From: DATBRG01 sp036560445
GTDB taxonomy: Bacteria; Pseudomonadota; Gammaproteobacteria; Burkholderiales; Methylophilaceae
DNA: 64,000 nucleotides
Assembly (NCBI GenBank): GCA_036560445.1
Contig: DATBRG010000036.1
Location: 1 to 64,000 of the forward strand
Reading direction: 5' to 3'
Positions 28,001 to 36,447 of this stretch are shown in pieces (within the stretch, counting starts at the first letter, position 1; the number at the start of each line of letters is the position of its first letter). Position numbers and translations under genes: made by a program. The notes below the pieces were generated by a model. That model searched no databases. It worked only from the letters and a program-made list of their open reading frames with translations, and was not told where the DNA came from.

Positions 28001-29101
28001 ACTGAGATTGGCGAGGGTGAGCTATTACCAGCACTGGCCACCTATATACAGCAGCGCACGGGACTCAAACTGGGGTTGGACGAATGGAAAGAGGAAATCC
28101 CCAGCCATTTGCTCATGAACTTCAGCATCATCGACGAAAAACAGCGTGAGCTGGGCATGGGGCGTAGCTGGAACGCGCTAAAGCAGCAATTGGGGCAGGC
28201 GGCGCAGCTTACGTTCAGGAATGCTTCGCCAGAGATTGAGAAGAGAGGTCTAAAACAATGGGATTTCGGCGACCTGCCGAAGACCTTGAGTTTCACCAGA
28301 GATAACCGCCAGCTCACAGGCTACCCCGCGCTGGAAGACAATATTGATAGTATCGCTGTTAAGCTGTTTGATACTGAGGCGGCAGCCTTTGCCGCACACC
28401 GGGCAGGAGTGCGTCGCCTCATGCGCTTTGAGCTCAAGGAGCAGATGAAGCAACTGGAAAAAGGCCTTCCGGGCTTTAATCAGTATGCGTTGCTGCTGCG
28501 TAATATCCTCAGTGCAGATGATCTCAAGGAAGACATGCTGACTACCATTGCCGACCGCGCTTTCATCGGGGAAGATGATTTGCCGCGTAGTAATGAGGAA
28601 TTCATGAAGCTCAAGACGCGTGCGCGTACACGGTTACCAGCTGTAACAGAGGCATTGGTGCGGCAGGTACAGGCGATTGCTACGGAATACCAGATACTGG
28701 TCACCAAACAAAGTCAGATGCCGGGCACTGTTAATCGCCTGAAACGCGATGTGGAGCAACAATTGAACTGGTTGCTGTACAAGAACTGTTTCAGCCATAC
28801 GCCCTGGGAGCATATGCAGCATTTGCCACGCTACCTCAAGGCTTTACGCTTGAGAATAGAAAAGCACCCAAGTAACCCAGATCGCGATGGACGCAATGCA
28901 CAGGCTGTCGGTGTGTTATGGGATAACTGGCTGGCGGCAGTTGAGAAGCAGAAGAAAGCCGACAGGCTGACGCAAGAACTACAGGACTTTCGTTGGCTGA
29001 TTGAAGAGCTACGAGTTTCACTATTTGCACAGGAACTGAAAACCCCATTCCCGGTATCGGTGAAACGCTTGGAAAAAATATGGCGCGAATTATCTGTTTA
29101 A
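25076..29101 (+). CDS. hrpA: HrpA, DEAH-box ATP-dependent RNA helicase
   Basis: 1341 residues, the length typical of HrpA. Walker A GETGSGKTT (about 105-113), the DEAH box (about 201), SAT, TNVAETSLT and QRAGRCGR mark the helicase core. The HA2 and OB-fold regions follow, and the long C-terminal DUF3418 region is present to the end. An acidic insert (EDEEDLEL to QEDDEEEAIEE, about residues 281-325) lies between the two helicase lobes. HrpA of Escherichia coli resolves stalled ribosomes or processes mRNA. ATG start with no obvious strong ribosome site; the 250 bases upstream contain only a weak hairpin. Confidence 0.95.
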   Translation: MSSPNTPPARQIISQIEAQLPQCMLADRFPLRRRLQQARAMLEQGKPVDKVLSELAAKVRGSAAKLAARLQSLPKPEYPPELPVSGKKDNIAAAIAKHQVIIVCGETGSGKTTQLPKICLELGRGVAGLIGHTQPRRIAARSVAARIAQELQSPLGEAVGYKVRFNDKLTESTYIKLMTDGILLAETQGDRFLNAYDTIIIDEAHERSLNIDFLLGYLKQLLPKRPDLKIIVTSATIDADRFSRHFNGAPVIEVSGRTYPVEIRYRPLGKPGFMAKEMAAAEDEEDLELLGQDLMGVKRKARIEARWLQEDDEEEAIEEAILDAADDLLRLGDGDILVFLPGEREIRDTAEHLRKYQGRSAKLRHIEVLPLFARLSIEDQQKIFRRSNTTRIVLATNVAETSLTVPGIKYVIDAGLARVNRYSPRAKVEQLQIEKISQAAARQRAGRCGRVSNGICVRLYSEEDFNARPEFTDPEILRSSLAAVILRMAALRLGDVAEFPFLEAPSSRLVNDGYLLLQELGAVDAKRQLTEVGSQLARLPLDPRVGRMMLAGRKENCLREILIIGSALAIQDPRERPMDKREAADQAHAKFAHESSDFMSFLKLWEFYDDAFKNKKSNKELLNKCHTNFLSFLRMKEWRELYWQLQEIVEEMEFKLNDKEASYEQIHRALLSGLLGNIGFKDGEADTYQGARGIRFSIAPGSALKKSRPKWVMAAELMDTTKLYARCVAKIEPDWIEPLARGLTESHYSDPRWDRKPAQVMAWERVSLYGLTIVPKRRVHYGSINPQESREIFIREALANMEFDTRAPFFEANRKLIAEIEELEHKARRQDVLVDEHVLFAFYDARVGQDIVNGAGFEKWREDAEKTNPRLLYLTRDDLMRHGAAGVTEAQFPEAFELDGVTVPLKYRFEPGHVLDGVTATIPLALLNQLNPTRAEWLVPGMLREKVTYLVKALPKTFRRVCVPVPDFVTAFLDQTEIGEGELLPALATYIQQRTGLKLGLDEWKEEIPSHLLMNFSIIDEKQRELGMGRSWNALKQQLGQAAQLTFRNASPEIEKRGLKQWDFGDLPKTLSFTRDNRQLTGYPALEDNIDSIAVKLFDTEAAAFAAHRAGVRRLMRFELKEQMKQLEKGLPGFNQYALLLRNILSADDLKEDMLTTIADRAFIGEDDLPRSNEEFMKLKTRARTRLPAVTEALVRQVQAIATEYQILVTKQSQMPGTVNRLKRDVEQQLNWLLYKNCFSHTPWEHMQHLPRYLKALRLRIEKHPSNPDRDGRNAQAVGVLWDNWLAAVEKQKKADRLTQELQDFRWLIEELRVSLFAQELKTPFPVSVKRLEKIWRELSV

Positions 29102-29146
29102 CTGTTTGATTAAGATTTAGTAGTTCTTTCAATCGATTAGGCCTAT

Positions 29147-29164
29147 CGTCTCAATATAGAGACA
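29147..29164. promoter_or_regulatory. Upstream activator dyad 1 of pagP (CGTC-N10-GACA)
   Basis: GTCTC-N6-GAGAC inverted repeat; the outer half-sites read CGTC and GACA. It is centred about 130 bases upstream of the -24 GG of the pagP sigma-54 element. The same dyad recurs at 29214, 62144, 62208 and (variant) 62605. Confidence 0.6.
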
Positions 29165-29213
29165 GGCAGATCTTATTCAAAACAATCGCTTAGAACTTTC
29201 CCCTTACTTCAGC

Positions 29214-29231
29214 TGTCTCTTGATGTAGACA
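29214..29231. promoter_or_regulatory. Upstream activator dyad 2 of pagP (TGTC-N10-GACA)
   Basis: TGTCTC and TAGACA half-sites with perfect TGTC-N10-GACA outer symmetry. It is centred 67 bases from dyad 1 and about 62 bases upstream of the -24 element, a normal position for an NtrC-family activator site. Confidence 0.6.
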
Positions 29232-29283
29232 ACCCGTTTTTGAGAGTATTAGATTATCTTTTAGAAACATAAGCTTATACTCA

Positions 29284-29299
29284 TGGCACACATTGTGCT
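29284..29299 (+). promoter_or_regulatory. Sigma-54 (-24/-12) promoter of pagP
   Basis: TGGCACA-CATT-GTGCT: GG and GC are exactly ten bases apart, with two departures from TGGCACG-N4-TTGCW. The start of pagP is 82 bases downstream. Two TGTC-N10-GACA dyads lie upstream. Confidence 0.65.
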
Positions 29300-29380
29300 G
29301 TTGTTGAGCTGAGACAAATGCCGATTCTCAAAAGTGAATTGGCACGGGTAACCAGCCTTTAATAACAAGAGATAAATTCC

Positions 29381-29944
29381 ATGATTAAGCACTACAGACC
29401 TTCATTTGCATTTGCTGCATTATTTGTTCTGTGTATATCACTGCCGGTTTATGCTGCCTGTGACGATGCTGGTTCGTTCATCGAGTCGTCATGCAAGACT
29501 CTTAGTGATACCTGGACCGAGGGCGATAACGATCTATATCTACCATTGCACACTTATCATCTGCGTTCTGCTTACTCCGACGAGAAGATTGATTCATTTA
29601 ATGAAAGCCCTTGGGGTCTTGGGTATGGGCGTAGCCGTTATAACGAAAAAGGTAACTGGGATGGCATTTACGGCATGGCGTTCCTTGATTCCCACAGCAG
29701 GGTAGAGCCCATGTTAGGTTATGGGCACGAATGGATGTGGGGCGACCAACATGCGCTGCATGCCGGGCTAGGCTATACCGTGTTTGTGACGGCCCGCAAA
29801 GATATAGGCAATTACACTCCTCTTCCTGGGATATTGCCGATTGCTTCAGTGAACTATAAACAGGCAGCCGTGAATGCCACCTTTGTGCCTGGTGGCAAGG
29901 GTAATGGCAATATCTTTTTCTTCTGGTCGCGTTTCGGGTTTTAG
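29381..29944 (+). CDS. pagP: PagP, outer-membrane lipid A palmitoyltransferase
   Basis: 187 residues with a signal peptide (cleavage near VYA-ACD). The mature barrel has LPLHTYHLRSAYSDEKID, ESPWGLGYG, GNWDGIYGMAFLDSHS, EPMLGYG and the C-terminal WSRFGF, all close to Escherichia coli PagP. Catalytic His (LPLHTYH) and the Asp-Ser pair (FLDSHS) are present. The enzyme moves palmitate from phospholipid to lipid A, hardening the outer membrane against peptides and detergents. In enterics pagP is PhoP-controlled; here a sigma-54 element with paired activator dyads is seen instead. Its stop overlaps the convergent mqo stop. Confidence 0.95.
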   Translation: MIKHYRPSFAFAALFVLCISLPVYAACDDAGSFIESSCKTLSDTWTEGDNDLYLPLHTYHLRSAYSDEKIDSFNESPWGLGYGRSRYNEKGNWDGIYGMAFLDSHSRVEPMLGYGHEWMWGDQHALHAGLGYTVFVTARKDIGNYTPLPGILPIASVNYKQAAVNATFVPGGKGNGNIFFFWSRFGF

Positions 29945-31428
29945 GCCCTGGCCAAGCCTAGTGTGGCTATGGTTCTTGCCCTAACTTTTCTCAGCAAGTC
30001 TGCGTCATCAACTAGCGATTCACCGTAAGAGGGCACCATTGCTTTCATCTTGGCTTGCCATTCGCTGGTCTGCAAGCGACTGCTAAAACAACGCTCTATC
30101 ACTTGCAACATTGCTTGTACCGAGGTCGAAGCACCGGGGGAAGCCCCTAGCAATGCGGCAAGAGAGCCATCCTGCGCGGCGACGATCTCGGTGCCGAATT
30201 CGAGCTTGCCGCCTTTCTCATTGCATTCCTTGATAATTTGTACGCGTTGCCCGGCATTTGCCAGCGCCCAATCTTCAGCCTTGGCCAGCGGATAAAAATT
30301 ACGCAGTGCTTTAACCCGCTGCTGGTGCGTCTGGAATGCTTCCCCAATCAGGTAACGGGTCAGGTCCATATTGCTCCAACCCACCTTGACGATAGGTTTG
30401 AGATTGCTCTTTTTTACTGATTTGATGAGATCAAGAAACGAGCCTTTTTTCAGGAATTTGGTAGTGAATCCGGCATAAGGCCCAAATAGCAATGCGGGCT
30501 TGCCGTTAATGATGCGGGTATCCAGATGTGGTACCGACATGGGCGGTGCGCCTAGTGGGGCTTTACCATAGACCTTGGTATAGTGTTGCTGCACAATTTC
30601 AGGATTTTTACATACCAACCACTGACCACTAACGGGAAAGCCGCCATAACCCTTGCTTTCAGGGATGCCTGATTTTTGCAGCAACGGTAACGCACCGCCG
30701 CCAGCACCAAGGAAAACGAAATTCGCAACGATAGTTCTGCTCTTGCGATTTTTCTTATCCTGCACGCGAACATGCCAACGGCCTTTTTTATCCTGCTTGA
30801 GCGACCTGACAGGGTGTCCTAGTAATAGCTCAAAACTCTGGTTTGCAAGCAGTCCCTGAACCATGCCGCGTGTAAGCGCGCCGAAATCAATATCGGTACC
30901 GTACTTGACGCAGGTGGCAGCTACCGGCTGGCTGGCTTCGCGCTGGTGCATGACTAGTGGCATCCACTGTTCTAGCACGTTAGGGTCTTCGCTATATTCC
31001 ATGTCGGCAAACAGATGATGCTTGCTCAAAAGCTGGAAACGCTCACGCAGAAAAGCTACGTCCTGCTTGCCCCAGACGAAGCTAAGGTGTGGCGTGGGGT
31101 TGATGAAGCTGGAAATAGCCGGGAGCTGGTTGCGTTCAACCAGGTAAGACAAAAGCTGCAGGGTTACCTCAAATGCCGCATTGATATTTAGTGCGCGTTT
31201 GATATCTACGCCGCCATCTGCATTCTGCGGAGTGTAATTTAGCTCGCAGTAGCCAGCATGGCCGGTTCCGGCGTTGTTCCAGCCATCTGTACTCTCGTGT
31301 GCCACATGGTCCAGGCGTTCTACCATGGTGATTTTAAGTGAGGGGTCAAGCTGGGTAAGCATAGTGCCTAGAGTGGCGCTCATCACGCCACCACCTACAA
31401 GCAAGACATCAACATTATTTTCAGACAT
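29941..31428 (-). CDS. mqo: Malate:quinone oxidoreductase
   Basis: 495 residues from ATG 31428. The N-terminal FAD motif VLLVGGGVMSATLG is followed by WNNAGTGHAGYCELNYTP and other Mqo-typical patterns to a C-terminal SYGESL. This FAD enzyme oxidises malate to oxaloacetate and feeds electrons to the quinone pool at the inner membrane, as an NAD-independent TCA step. It lies 21 bases downstream of the DAHP synthase gene on the same strand. Confidence 0.95.
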   Translation of the reverse strand: MSENNVDVLLVGGGVMSATLGTMLTQLDPSLKITMVERLDHVAHESTDGWNNAGTGHAGYCELNYTPQNADGGVDIKRALNINAAFEVTLQLLSYLVERNQLPAISSFINPTPHLSFVWGKQDVAFLRERFQLLSKHHLFADMEYSEDPNVLEQWMPLVMHQREASQPVAATCVKYGTDIDFGALTRGMVQGLLANQSFELLLGHPVRSLKQDKKGRWHVRVQDKKNRKSRTIVANFVFLGAGGGALPLLQKSGIPESKGYGGFPVSGQWLVCKNPEIVQQHYTKVYGKAPLGAPPMSVPHLDTRIINGKPALLFGPYAGFTTKFLKKGSFLDLIKSVKKSNLKPIVKVGWSNMDLTRYLIGEAFQTHQQRVKALRNFYPLAKAEDWALANAGQRVQIIKECNEKGGKLEFGTEIVAAQDGSLAALLGASPGASTSVQAMLQVIERCFSSRLQTSEWQAKMKAMVPSYGESLVDDADLLRKVRARTIATLGLARA

Positions 31429-31449
31429 GGCTACCAACAGAGCTAATTA

Positions 31450-32535
31450 TTATTGTTCGAATTCATCCTGATGCTTGCGGCGTCGGGCACGCACAGCTTC
31501 TGCCAAGGTATCCAGTAGCGTCACCGTGTCTTCCCAGCCTATGCATGGGTCGGTGATGGATTTACCGTATTCCAACGTACAGCCTGGAGTATGCTCCTGG
31601 CGACCTTCTTTCAGGTGTGACTCCACCATGAGGCCGATGATACGGTCATCTCCAGTAGCTAGTTGTTCCGCAACATCCTCTGCGACATCTACCTGTAGCT
31701 TGTATTGCTTGCGGCTATTTGCATGGCTGCAATCGACCATCACCTTGGTAGCCAAGCCAGCTGCGGCAAGCTCTCTGCAAGCCGCTTCAACGCTAGCTGC
31801 ATCGTAATTTGGTGTTTTGCCACCGCGCAGGATGACGTGGCAATCTTCGTTGCCAGAAGTCGATACGATTGCCGAGTGCCCTTGCTTGGTGACTGACAGG
31901 AAGTGATGCGGTGTGGCGGCGGCCTTGATAGCATCTACTGCAATGCGGATATTGCCGTCTGTACCATTCTTGAAACCTACCGGGCAGGATAAACCTGAGG
32001 CTAGCTCACGGTGTATCTGAGATTCTGTCGTGCGAGCACCGATAGCACCCCAACTGACCAAGTCCGCAGTGTATTGTGGCGTGATAGTGTCAAGGAATTC
32101 AGTGCCGGCAGGCATGCCTAGCTCGTTCACTTCCAGCATGAAGCGGCGAGCAAGCTCCAGGCCTTCGTTAATTTTGAAACTGCCATCCAGGTGCGGGTCG
32201 TTGATTAGGCCTTTCCAGCCTACTGTGGTGCGTGGTTTCTCGAAGTAAACACGCATCACAATCAGCAGTTCGCCCGCGTGTTTCTGGCGCTCTTCAAGCA
32301 GGCGTTTTGTGTACTCGATACCCGCGGCGTAGTCGTGGATAGAGCAAGGGCCGACTACTACCAGCAGGCGGTCGTCGGCACTGTGCAGGATGCGGTGTAT
32401 GGCGCCACGTGTGGCGACAATATTGTCTGTGGTTGCAGGGCTGGCCTGCAAGCTTTCCAGAAGCTCGGATGGTGCCCGTAGCTCCTTGATTTCTATGATG
32501 CGAACGTCATCTGTTGCCTGTTTTTGCATACTCAT
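31450..32535 (-). CDS. aroG: 3-deoxy-7-phosphoheptulonate (DAHP) synthase, class I
   Basis: 361 residues. VVVGPCSIHD, RVYFEKPRTTVGWKGL, the KNGTDG loop, ILRGGKTPNY and VDCSHANS are all present: the full set of AroF/G/H catalytic and metal-binding motifs. It condenses phosphoenolpyruvate and erythrose 4-phosphate, the entry step to aromatic amino acids. Which amino acid inhibits it cannot be told from this sequence by eye, so aroG is used as the generic symbol. A second ATG lies two codons in. Confidence 0.94.
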   Translation of the reverse strand: MSMQKQATDDVRIIEIKELRAPSELLESLQASPATTDNIVATRGAIHRILHSADDRLLVVVGPCSIHDYAAGIEYTKRLLEERQKHAGELLIVMRVYFEKPRTTVGWKGLINDPHLDGSFKINEGLELARRFMLEVNELGMPAGTEFLDTITPQYTADLVSWGAIGARTTESQIHRELASGLSCPVGFKNGTDGNIRIAVDAIKAAATPHHFLSVTKQGHSAIVSTSGNEDCHVILRGGKTPNYDAASVEAACRELAAAGLATKVMVDCSHANSRKQYKLQVDVAEDVAEQLATGDDRIIGLMVESHLKEGRQEHTPGCTLEYGKSITDPCIGWEDTVTLLDTLAEAVRARRRKHQDEFEQ

Positions 32536-32614
32536 TTTTTAATCACGATAACTTGTATCTAAGCTTGAGTGCCTAAAGAGCTGAGCATTATATAGTGTTG
32601 TGCAGCGTCAGCCA

Positions 32615-33649
32615 TCAAATCTGCATCAGTGCCTTGCGAATTTCCAGTTCATCCAGGCCTTTACCTATCAGTACCAGGCGCGTAATTGGCTCGTCCTCAT
32701 CCCAGCCGGTGAGCATGGTAGGCGGATACAAAGTGTGTTGCACCGCATGCACAGCCAGAGGTGCCGGATGATCTTCGGCATGGACAATGCCTTTCATCCT
32801 CAGCAACTGCGGGCCATACGTCGCACATAGCCATTGCAGGGCTGGCTCCAGTTGTTGCCAGGTCAGCGGCTTTGGCATGGTGACAGTAAAGTGGCTGATT
32901 TCATCATCGTGAAGTTTCTGGGGCAGGGTGCCATGTTTGGTTTTTGTGGCTGAACCTTTGACCTCTCGTAGCCAGCGTTGTGGTTGCGCTTTTTTATTAT
33001 CAGCATCAAACAGGCCAACATTAACAATGAGCTGCGGGTCTATATGACCATGGACAACGCGATGCTGGCTTGCCCCAGGATTAATGGTTGTGAGCTGATC
33101 GCTCAGCGTGGCAAGTTGTTGAGGGCTGGCCAAGTCTGGCTTTGTCAGCACCAGTACATCGGCTACCGCAGCCTGTTTGCGTGCTTCGCTGTGCTGTTCT
33201 AGTTGATTAAGACCGTAAACACTATCGATAGTAACGACGACGGCATCAAGCCGGTAGGTAGAACCAATCACCGGCTCATTCAGCAGGTTTGCCATAATTG
33301 GGCCGGGGTCGGCCATGCCTGTAGTCTCAATTACCAGGCGCTTGAATTCTGGGATGCCGCCTAAAGCACGTTTGAAGAATAGGTCGCGCATGGTATCAGC
33401 AAGCTCGTTACGCAGCGTGCAGCATAAACAGCCCGAGCTAAGCAGCACGGTGTTATCGGCAACGAAGCCGCTTTCGACGGTTTTGCTAAGTGCTCCAGAC
33501 ATAATATGGTCAAGCCCTGCCTCGCCTAACTCATTGATGATGACAGCGGTGTCGTTCATGCCATCATGGTTGAGCAATTTGTTTAGCAGGGTGGTTTTAC
33601 CGCTGCCCAGGAATCCGGTGAGCAGGGTGACGGGGATTCTTTTATCCAT
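32615..33649 (-). CDS. CobW/COG0523-family G3E GTPase (putative metallochaperone)
   Basis: 344 residues. Walker A GFLGSGKTT (about 12-20), the metal-binding CLCC motif (about residue 76), a GTPase TKPD motif and the CobW C-terminal domain (HFTVTMPKPLTW onward) are present. COG0523 proteins deliver Zn2+, Co2+ or other metals to enzymes. The gene is not next to a Zur-type site, a cobalamin gene or nitrile hydratase, so the metal cannot be assigned; YjiA-like is the closest general type. It is divergent from the RNB nuclease gene. Confidence 0.9.
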   Translation of the reverse strand: MDKRIPVTLLTGFLGSGKTTLLNKLLNHDGMNDTAVIINELGEAGLDHIMSGALSKTVESGFVADNTVLLSSGCLCCTLRNELADTMRDLFFKRALGGIPEFKRLVIETTGMADPGPIMANLLNEPVIGSTYRLDAVVVTIDSVYGLNQLEQHSEARKQAAVADVLVLTKPDLASPQQLATLSDQLTTINPGASQHRVVHGHIDPQLIVNVGLFDADNKKAQPQRWLREVKGSATKTKHGTLPQKLHDDEISHFTVTMPKPLTWQQLEPALQWLCATYGPQLLRMKGIVHAEDHPAPLAVHAVQHTLYPPTMLTGWDEDEPITRLVLIGKGLDELEIRKALMQI

Positions 33650-33757
33650 GAGGCACAGAGTAAGATTAAACGGTCATCTTAATGGCTAGGCTAAATCGAT
33701 GAAAGCTGTTTGCGTATTACAAGGTAAAATACGCAACCCTAGTTTTATAAGTTCAGC

Positions 33758-35641
33758 ATGAACGTTTTTTACGAAGAAGAAGGCAGTTTCAAGGTGGGCT
33801 CGATCATGACCGAGAACCCGGGATCATTGCAAATCGAATCACTTAGCGGCAAGCGCAGCAAGATCAAAACTGCCAACGTATTATTGCGCTTCGAGGCGCC
33901 CCTTGCCGGTTTTATGGATGCCGCTCAGGCTGAAGCTGAAACATTGGAGACGGAATTCCTCTGGGAATGTTGTGCTGAGCCTGAGTTTGGTTTTGAGGAT
34001 TTAGCCAAAGATTACTACGGCCACGTACCAAGCCCAGTGCAGGCTTCTGCGGTGGCGATACGCCTTCACAGTGCGCCTGTGTATTTTTACCGTAAAGGCA
34101 AAGGTCGCTATAAAGCTGCACCAGAAGACACCTTGAAAGCAGCCTTGGCGTCGCTGGAAAAGAAACGTCTTCTGGCAGAAAAACTGGCGGCATGGGTAGA
34201 GTTGCTGAAGGCGAATCAGTTGCCAGCCGAGTTTAACGATAAGCTCGATATGCTGATTTACGAGCCTGATAAAAATACACCGGAATGGAAGGCACTGGAA
34301 CAGGCGGCGGGTGATCTCAATCTAGGCCATATCAAATTGTTAGCCAATTGTGGTGCCATTCCCTCTGCTCATGATTATCACCTAGGTGCCTTCCTGCGTG
34401 AGTATTTCCCGAAGGGCTCTGCTTTTCCGCCGCACGAGCCTGTGGCTGTGCCTGTAGACTTGATGCGAGCAGATGTCGCGGCTTTCAGCATCGATGACAG
34501 TACCACTACCGAAATTGACGACGCTTTCTCAGTACTAGTGCTGGCTAATGGCAATACCCGTGTAGGTATCCATATCGCTGCACCTGCGCTTGGGATCAAG
34601 CCTGATACAGGACTGGATAATATTGTTACCCAGCGCCTCTCTACGGTTTATATGCCTGGCCACAAGATCACCATGCTGCCAGAGGCTGCAATTGAGCCAT
34701 TCAGCCTGAATGCCGGGGAGTGGCGACCGGCGTTATCTTTGTATCTCGAAGTGGCGCCGGATTTGAGTATTATCAATCGCGAGAGCAAGGTTGAGCTAAT
34801 TGAGATAGCGGATAACCTGCGTCACGATGAGCTTGAGCCTTATTTCAATGAAAACACACTGGAAACCGATAGTGGCCATCCCTATTGGCAGCGTCTTTCG
34901 ATGTTGTTCAAGCTTGCCGAGTCGCTGGAGAAAGCCCGTGGCAAGCATGACCCCAACCGTGCGCCACAAATCGACTACAATTTTTATGTAGAGGATGGCA
35001 GAGTGCGCATCGTTAATCGTGAGCGTGGTTCGCCTATGGACAAACTGGTGGCCGAGCTCATGATAGAGGCTAACAATCAGTGGGGAGCGTTGCTTGCGCA
35101 ACATGATATTCCTGGCATCTACCGTGCGCAGAATGGTGGCAAGGTGTACATGACAGTGAATGCTGAACCACACCAAGGCTTGGGCGTGGCGCAATATGCC
35201 TGGAGTACGTCGCCATTGCGCCGCGCGGTAGACCTTATAAATCAGAGGCAGATTATTGCGGTTGTGCAAAATAGCGCACCAGCCTATCCCAAGGGTAGTG
35301 AAGAGCTGACTACACTAATGCGCAATTTTGACCTGACTTATAATGCCTACAATGAATTCCAGACACGTATGGAGCGCTACTGGTGCCTGCAGTACCTGAT
35401 ACAGGAAAGTTTGGTAGAGGTAACTGGCACAGTGTGGCGTGAGAATCTGGTCAGGCTGGATGACATTCCCTACATCACCAAGGTACATAGCTTGCCTGAA
35501 ACACCGACAGCTAGCCGGGTGCGTCTGGAGATAAAACGCATAGACCCGCTCATGATGGAACTGGATACTCGTTTCAAGGCGCTAGAGGTTGCTGCTGATA
35601 ATTCGGCCCCATTGCCTGAAACGGTAGCGGCGGAAGACTGA
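33758..35641 (+). CDS. RNB-domain exoribonuclease (RNase II/R family, short form)
   Basis: 627 residues. The RNB core begins DVAAFSIDDSTTTEIDDAFSV (about residues 244-264) with the clustered Asp residues that bind Mg2+, and continues with YMPGHKITMLP and ASPLRR-like TSPLRRAVDL. The N-terminal part is a winged-helix/S1-like region rather than the cold-shock pair of RNase R. This betaproteobacterial form is shorter than RNase R and its precise RNA targets are unknown to me. Its stop overlaps the next ATG by one base (TGATG). Confidence 0.88.
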   Translation: MNVFYEEEGSFKVGSIMTENPGSLQIESLSGKRSKIKTANVLLRFEAPLAGFMDAAQAEAETLETEFLWECCAEPEFGFEDLAKDYYGHVPSPVQASAVAIRLHSAPVYFYRKGKGRYKAAPEDTLKAALASLEKKRLLAEKLAAWVELLKANQLPAEFNDKLDMLIYEPDKNTPEWKALEQAAGDLNLGHIKLLANCGAIPSAHDYHLGAFLREYFPKGSAFPPHEPVAVPVDLMRADVAAFSIDDSTTTEIDDAFSVLVLANGNTRVGIHIAAPALGIKPDTGLDNIVTQRLSTVYMPGHKITMLPEAAIEPFSLNAGEWRPALSLYLEVAPDLSIINRESKVELIEIADNLRHDELEPYFNENTLETDSGHPYWQRLSMLFKLAESLEKARGKHDPNRAPQIDYNFYVEDGRVRIVNRERGSPMDKLVAELMIEANNQWGALLAQHDIPGIYRAQNGGKVYMTVNAEPHQGLGVAQYAWSTSPLRRAVDLINQRQIIAVVQNSAPAYPKGSEELTTLMRNFDLTYNAYNEFQTRMERYWCLQYLIQESLVEVTGTVWRENLVRLDDIPYITKVHSLPETPTASRVRLEIKRIDPLMMELDTRFKALEVAADNSAPLPETVAAED

Positions 35642-36444
35642 TGTTTCGTATAGGCACAAAAATCGCGCGCAGCATCCACCGTGATTTTGGGAATGAAAGC
35701 AGCGTGGATGTCAGCGAGTCAGATGGTGTACGGGCGTTGCATCTGGGTAATGACACAGTGCAAAGCGCAATGCGTGTGAGGACGCCTTTTGAGCTGGAGC
35801 TTGCCTATACGCGTGGCATGATGGCATTTCTGCTGTTTGCCGAGAAAGTGGAATCTGTTTTGGCCATCGGTCTGGGTGGTGGGTCTGTGCCCAAGTATAT
35901 TTATCATTACCTGCCACACATCAAAGCACGCGTACTTGAGATCAATCCACGCGTGATCCAGATTGCCCGCAGCCATTTTTATCTACCAGAGAATGATGAG
36001 CGATTGGAAGTCATCGAAGGCGATGGGGTGGAGTACTTAAAGCAGCACTTGAATAATGCTCAAGTATTGATGATCGATGCTTTCGATAGCTTCGGCATAC
36101 CAGATGATATGAACACCCAGGCTTTTTTTGACAGCTGCTTCGAGGCTTTAAAACTCGACGGTATGCTGCTGATCAACCTGTGGGGGTCGGATAAGAATTT
36201 CGATATCTATCTGCAGCGCATCGAACAAAGCTTTACGCAGCGCGTACTGATATTACCGACCGGGCGCCCAGGTAACATCGTTGTCATGGCTTTCAAGCGA
36301 ACCCCGGGAGAACTGCGCTGGGCCAATTTACGTGAGCGGGCAAAAGTTCTCGAAGCCGAACACAAGATCGAGTTCCTGCAGTTTGTCGAAAAACTGCGTG
36401 AGCACAATAACAGTACTAATAACCGGCTATTGCTGGAGACCTGA
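35641..36444 (+). CDS. Spermidine synthase-like (SpeE-fold) protein
   Basis: 267 residues with the aminopropyltransferase/SAM fold: VLAIGLGGGSVPKYI is the nucleotide-binding glycine loop, ARVLEINPRVI its acidic partner, and VLMIDAFDSFG the catalytic strand with Asp. A substrate-binding N-terminal beta domain is short, as in many 'spermine/spermidine synthase-like' proteins next to RNB nucleases, so polyamine synthesis is not proven. Coupled to the upstream nuclease gene by a one-base overlap, with the methyltransferase gene only 3 bases downstream. Confidence 0.85.
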   Translation: MFRIGTKIARSIHRDFGNESSVDVSESDGVRALHLGNDTVQSAMRVRTPFELELAYTRGMMAFLLFAEKVESVLAIGLGGGSVPKYIYHYLPHIKARVLEINPRVIQIARSHFYLPENDERLEVIEGDGVEYLKQHLNNAQVLMIDAFDSFGIPDDMNTQAFFDSCFEALKLDGMLLINLWGSDKNFDIYLQRIEQSFTQRVLILPTGRPGNIVVMAFKRTPGELRWANLRERAKVLEAEHKIEFLQFVEKLREHNNSTNNRLLLET

Positions 36445-36447
36445 TTT

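Noticed and set aside
29101..29380. A PhoP box upstream of pagP, as in enteric bacteria
   Set aside because: No direct repeat of the (T)GTTTA type with the usual 11-base phasing was found.
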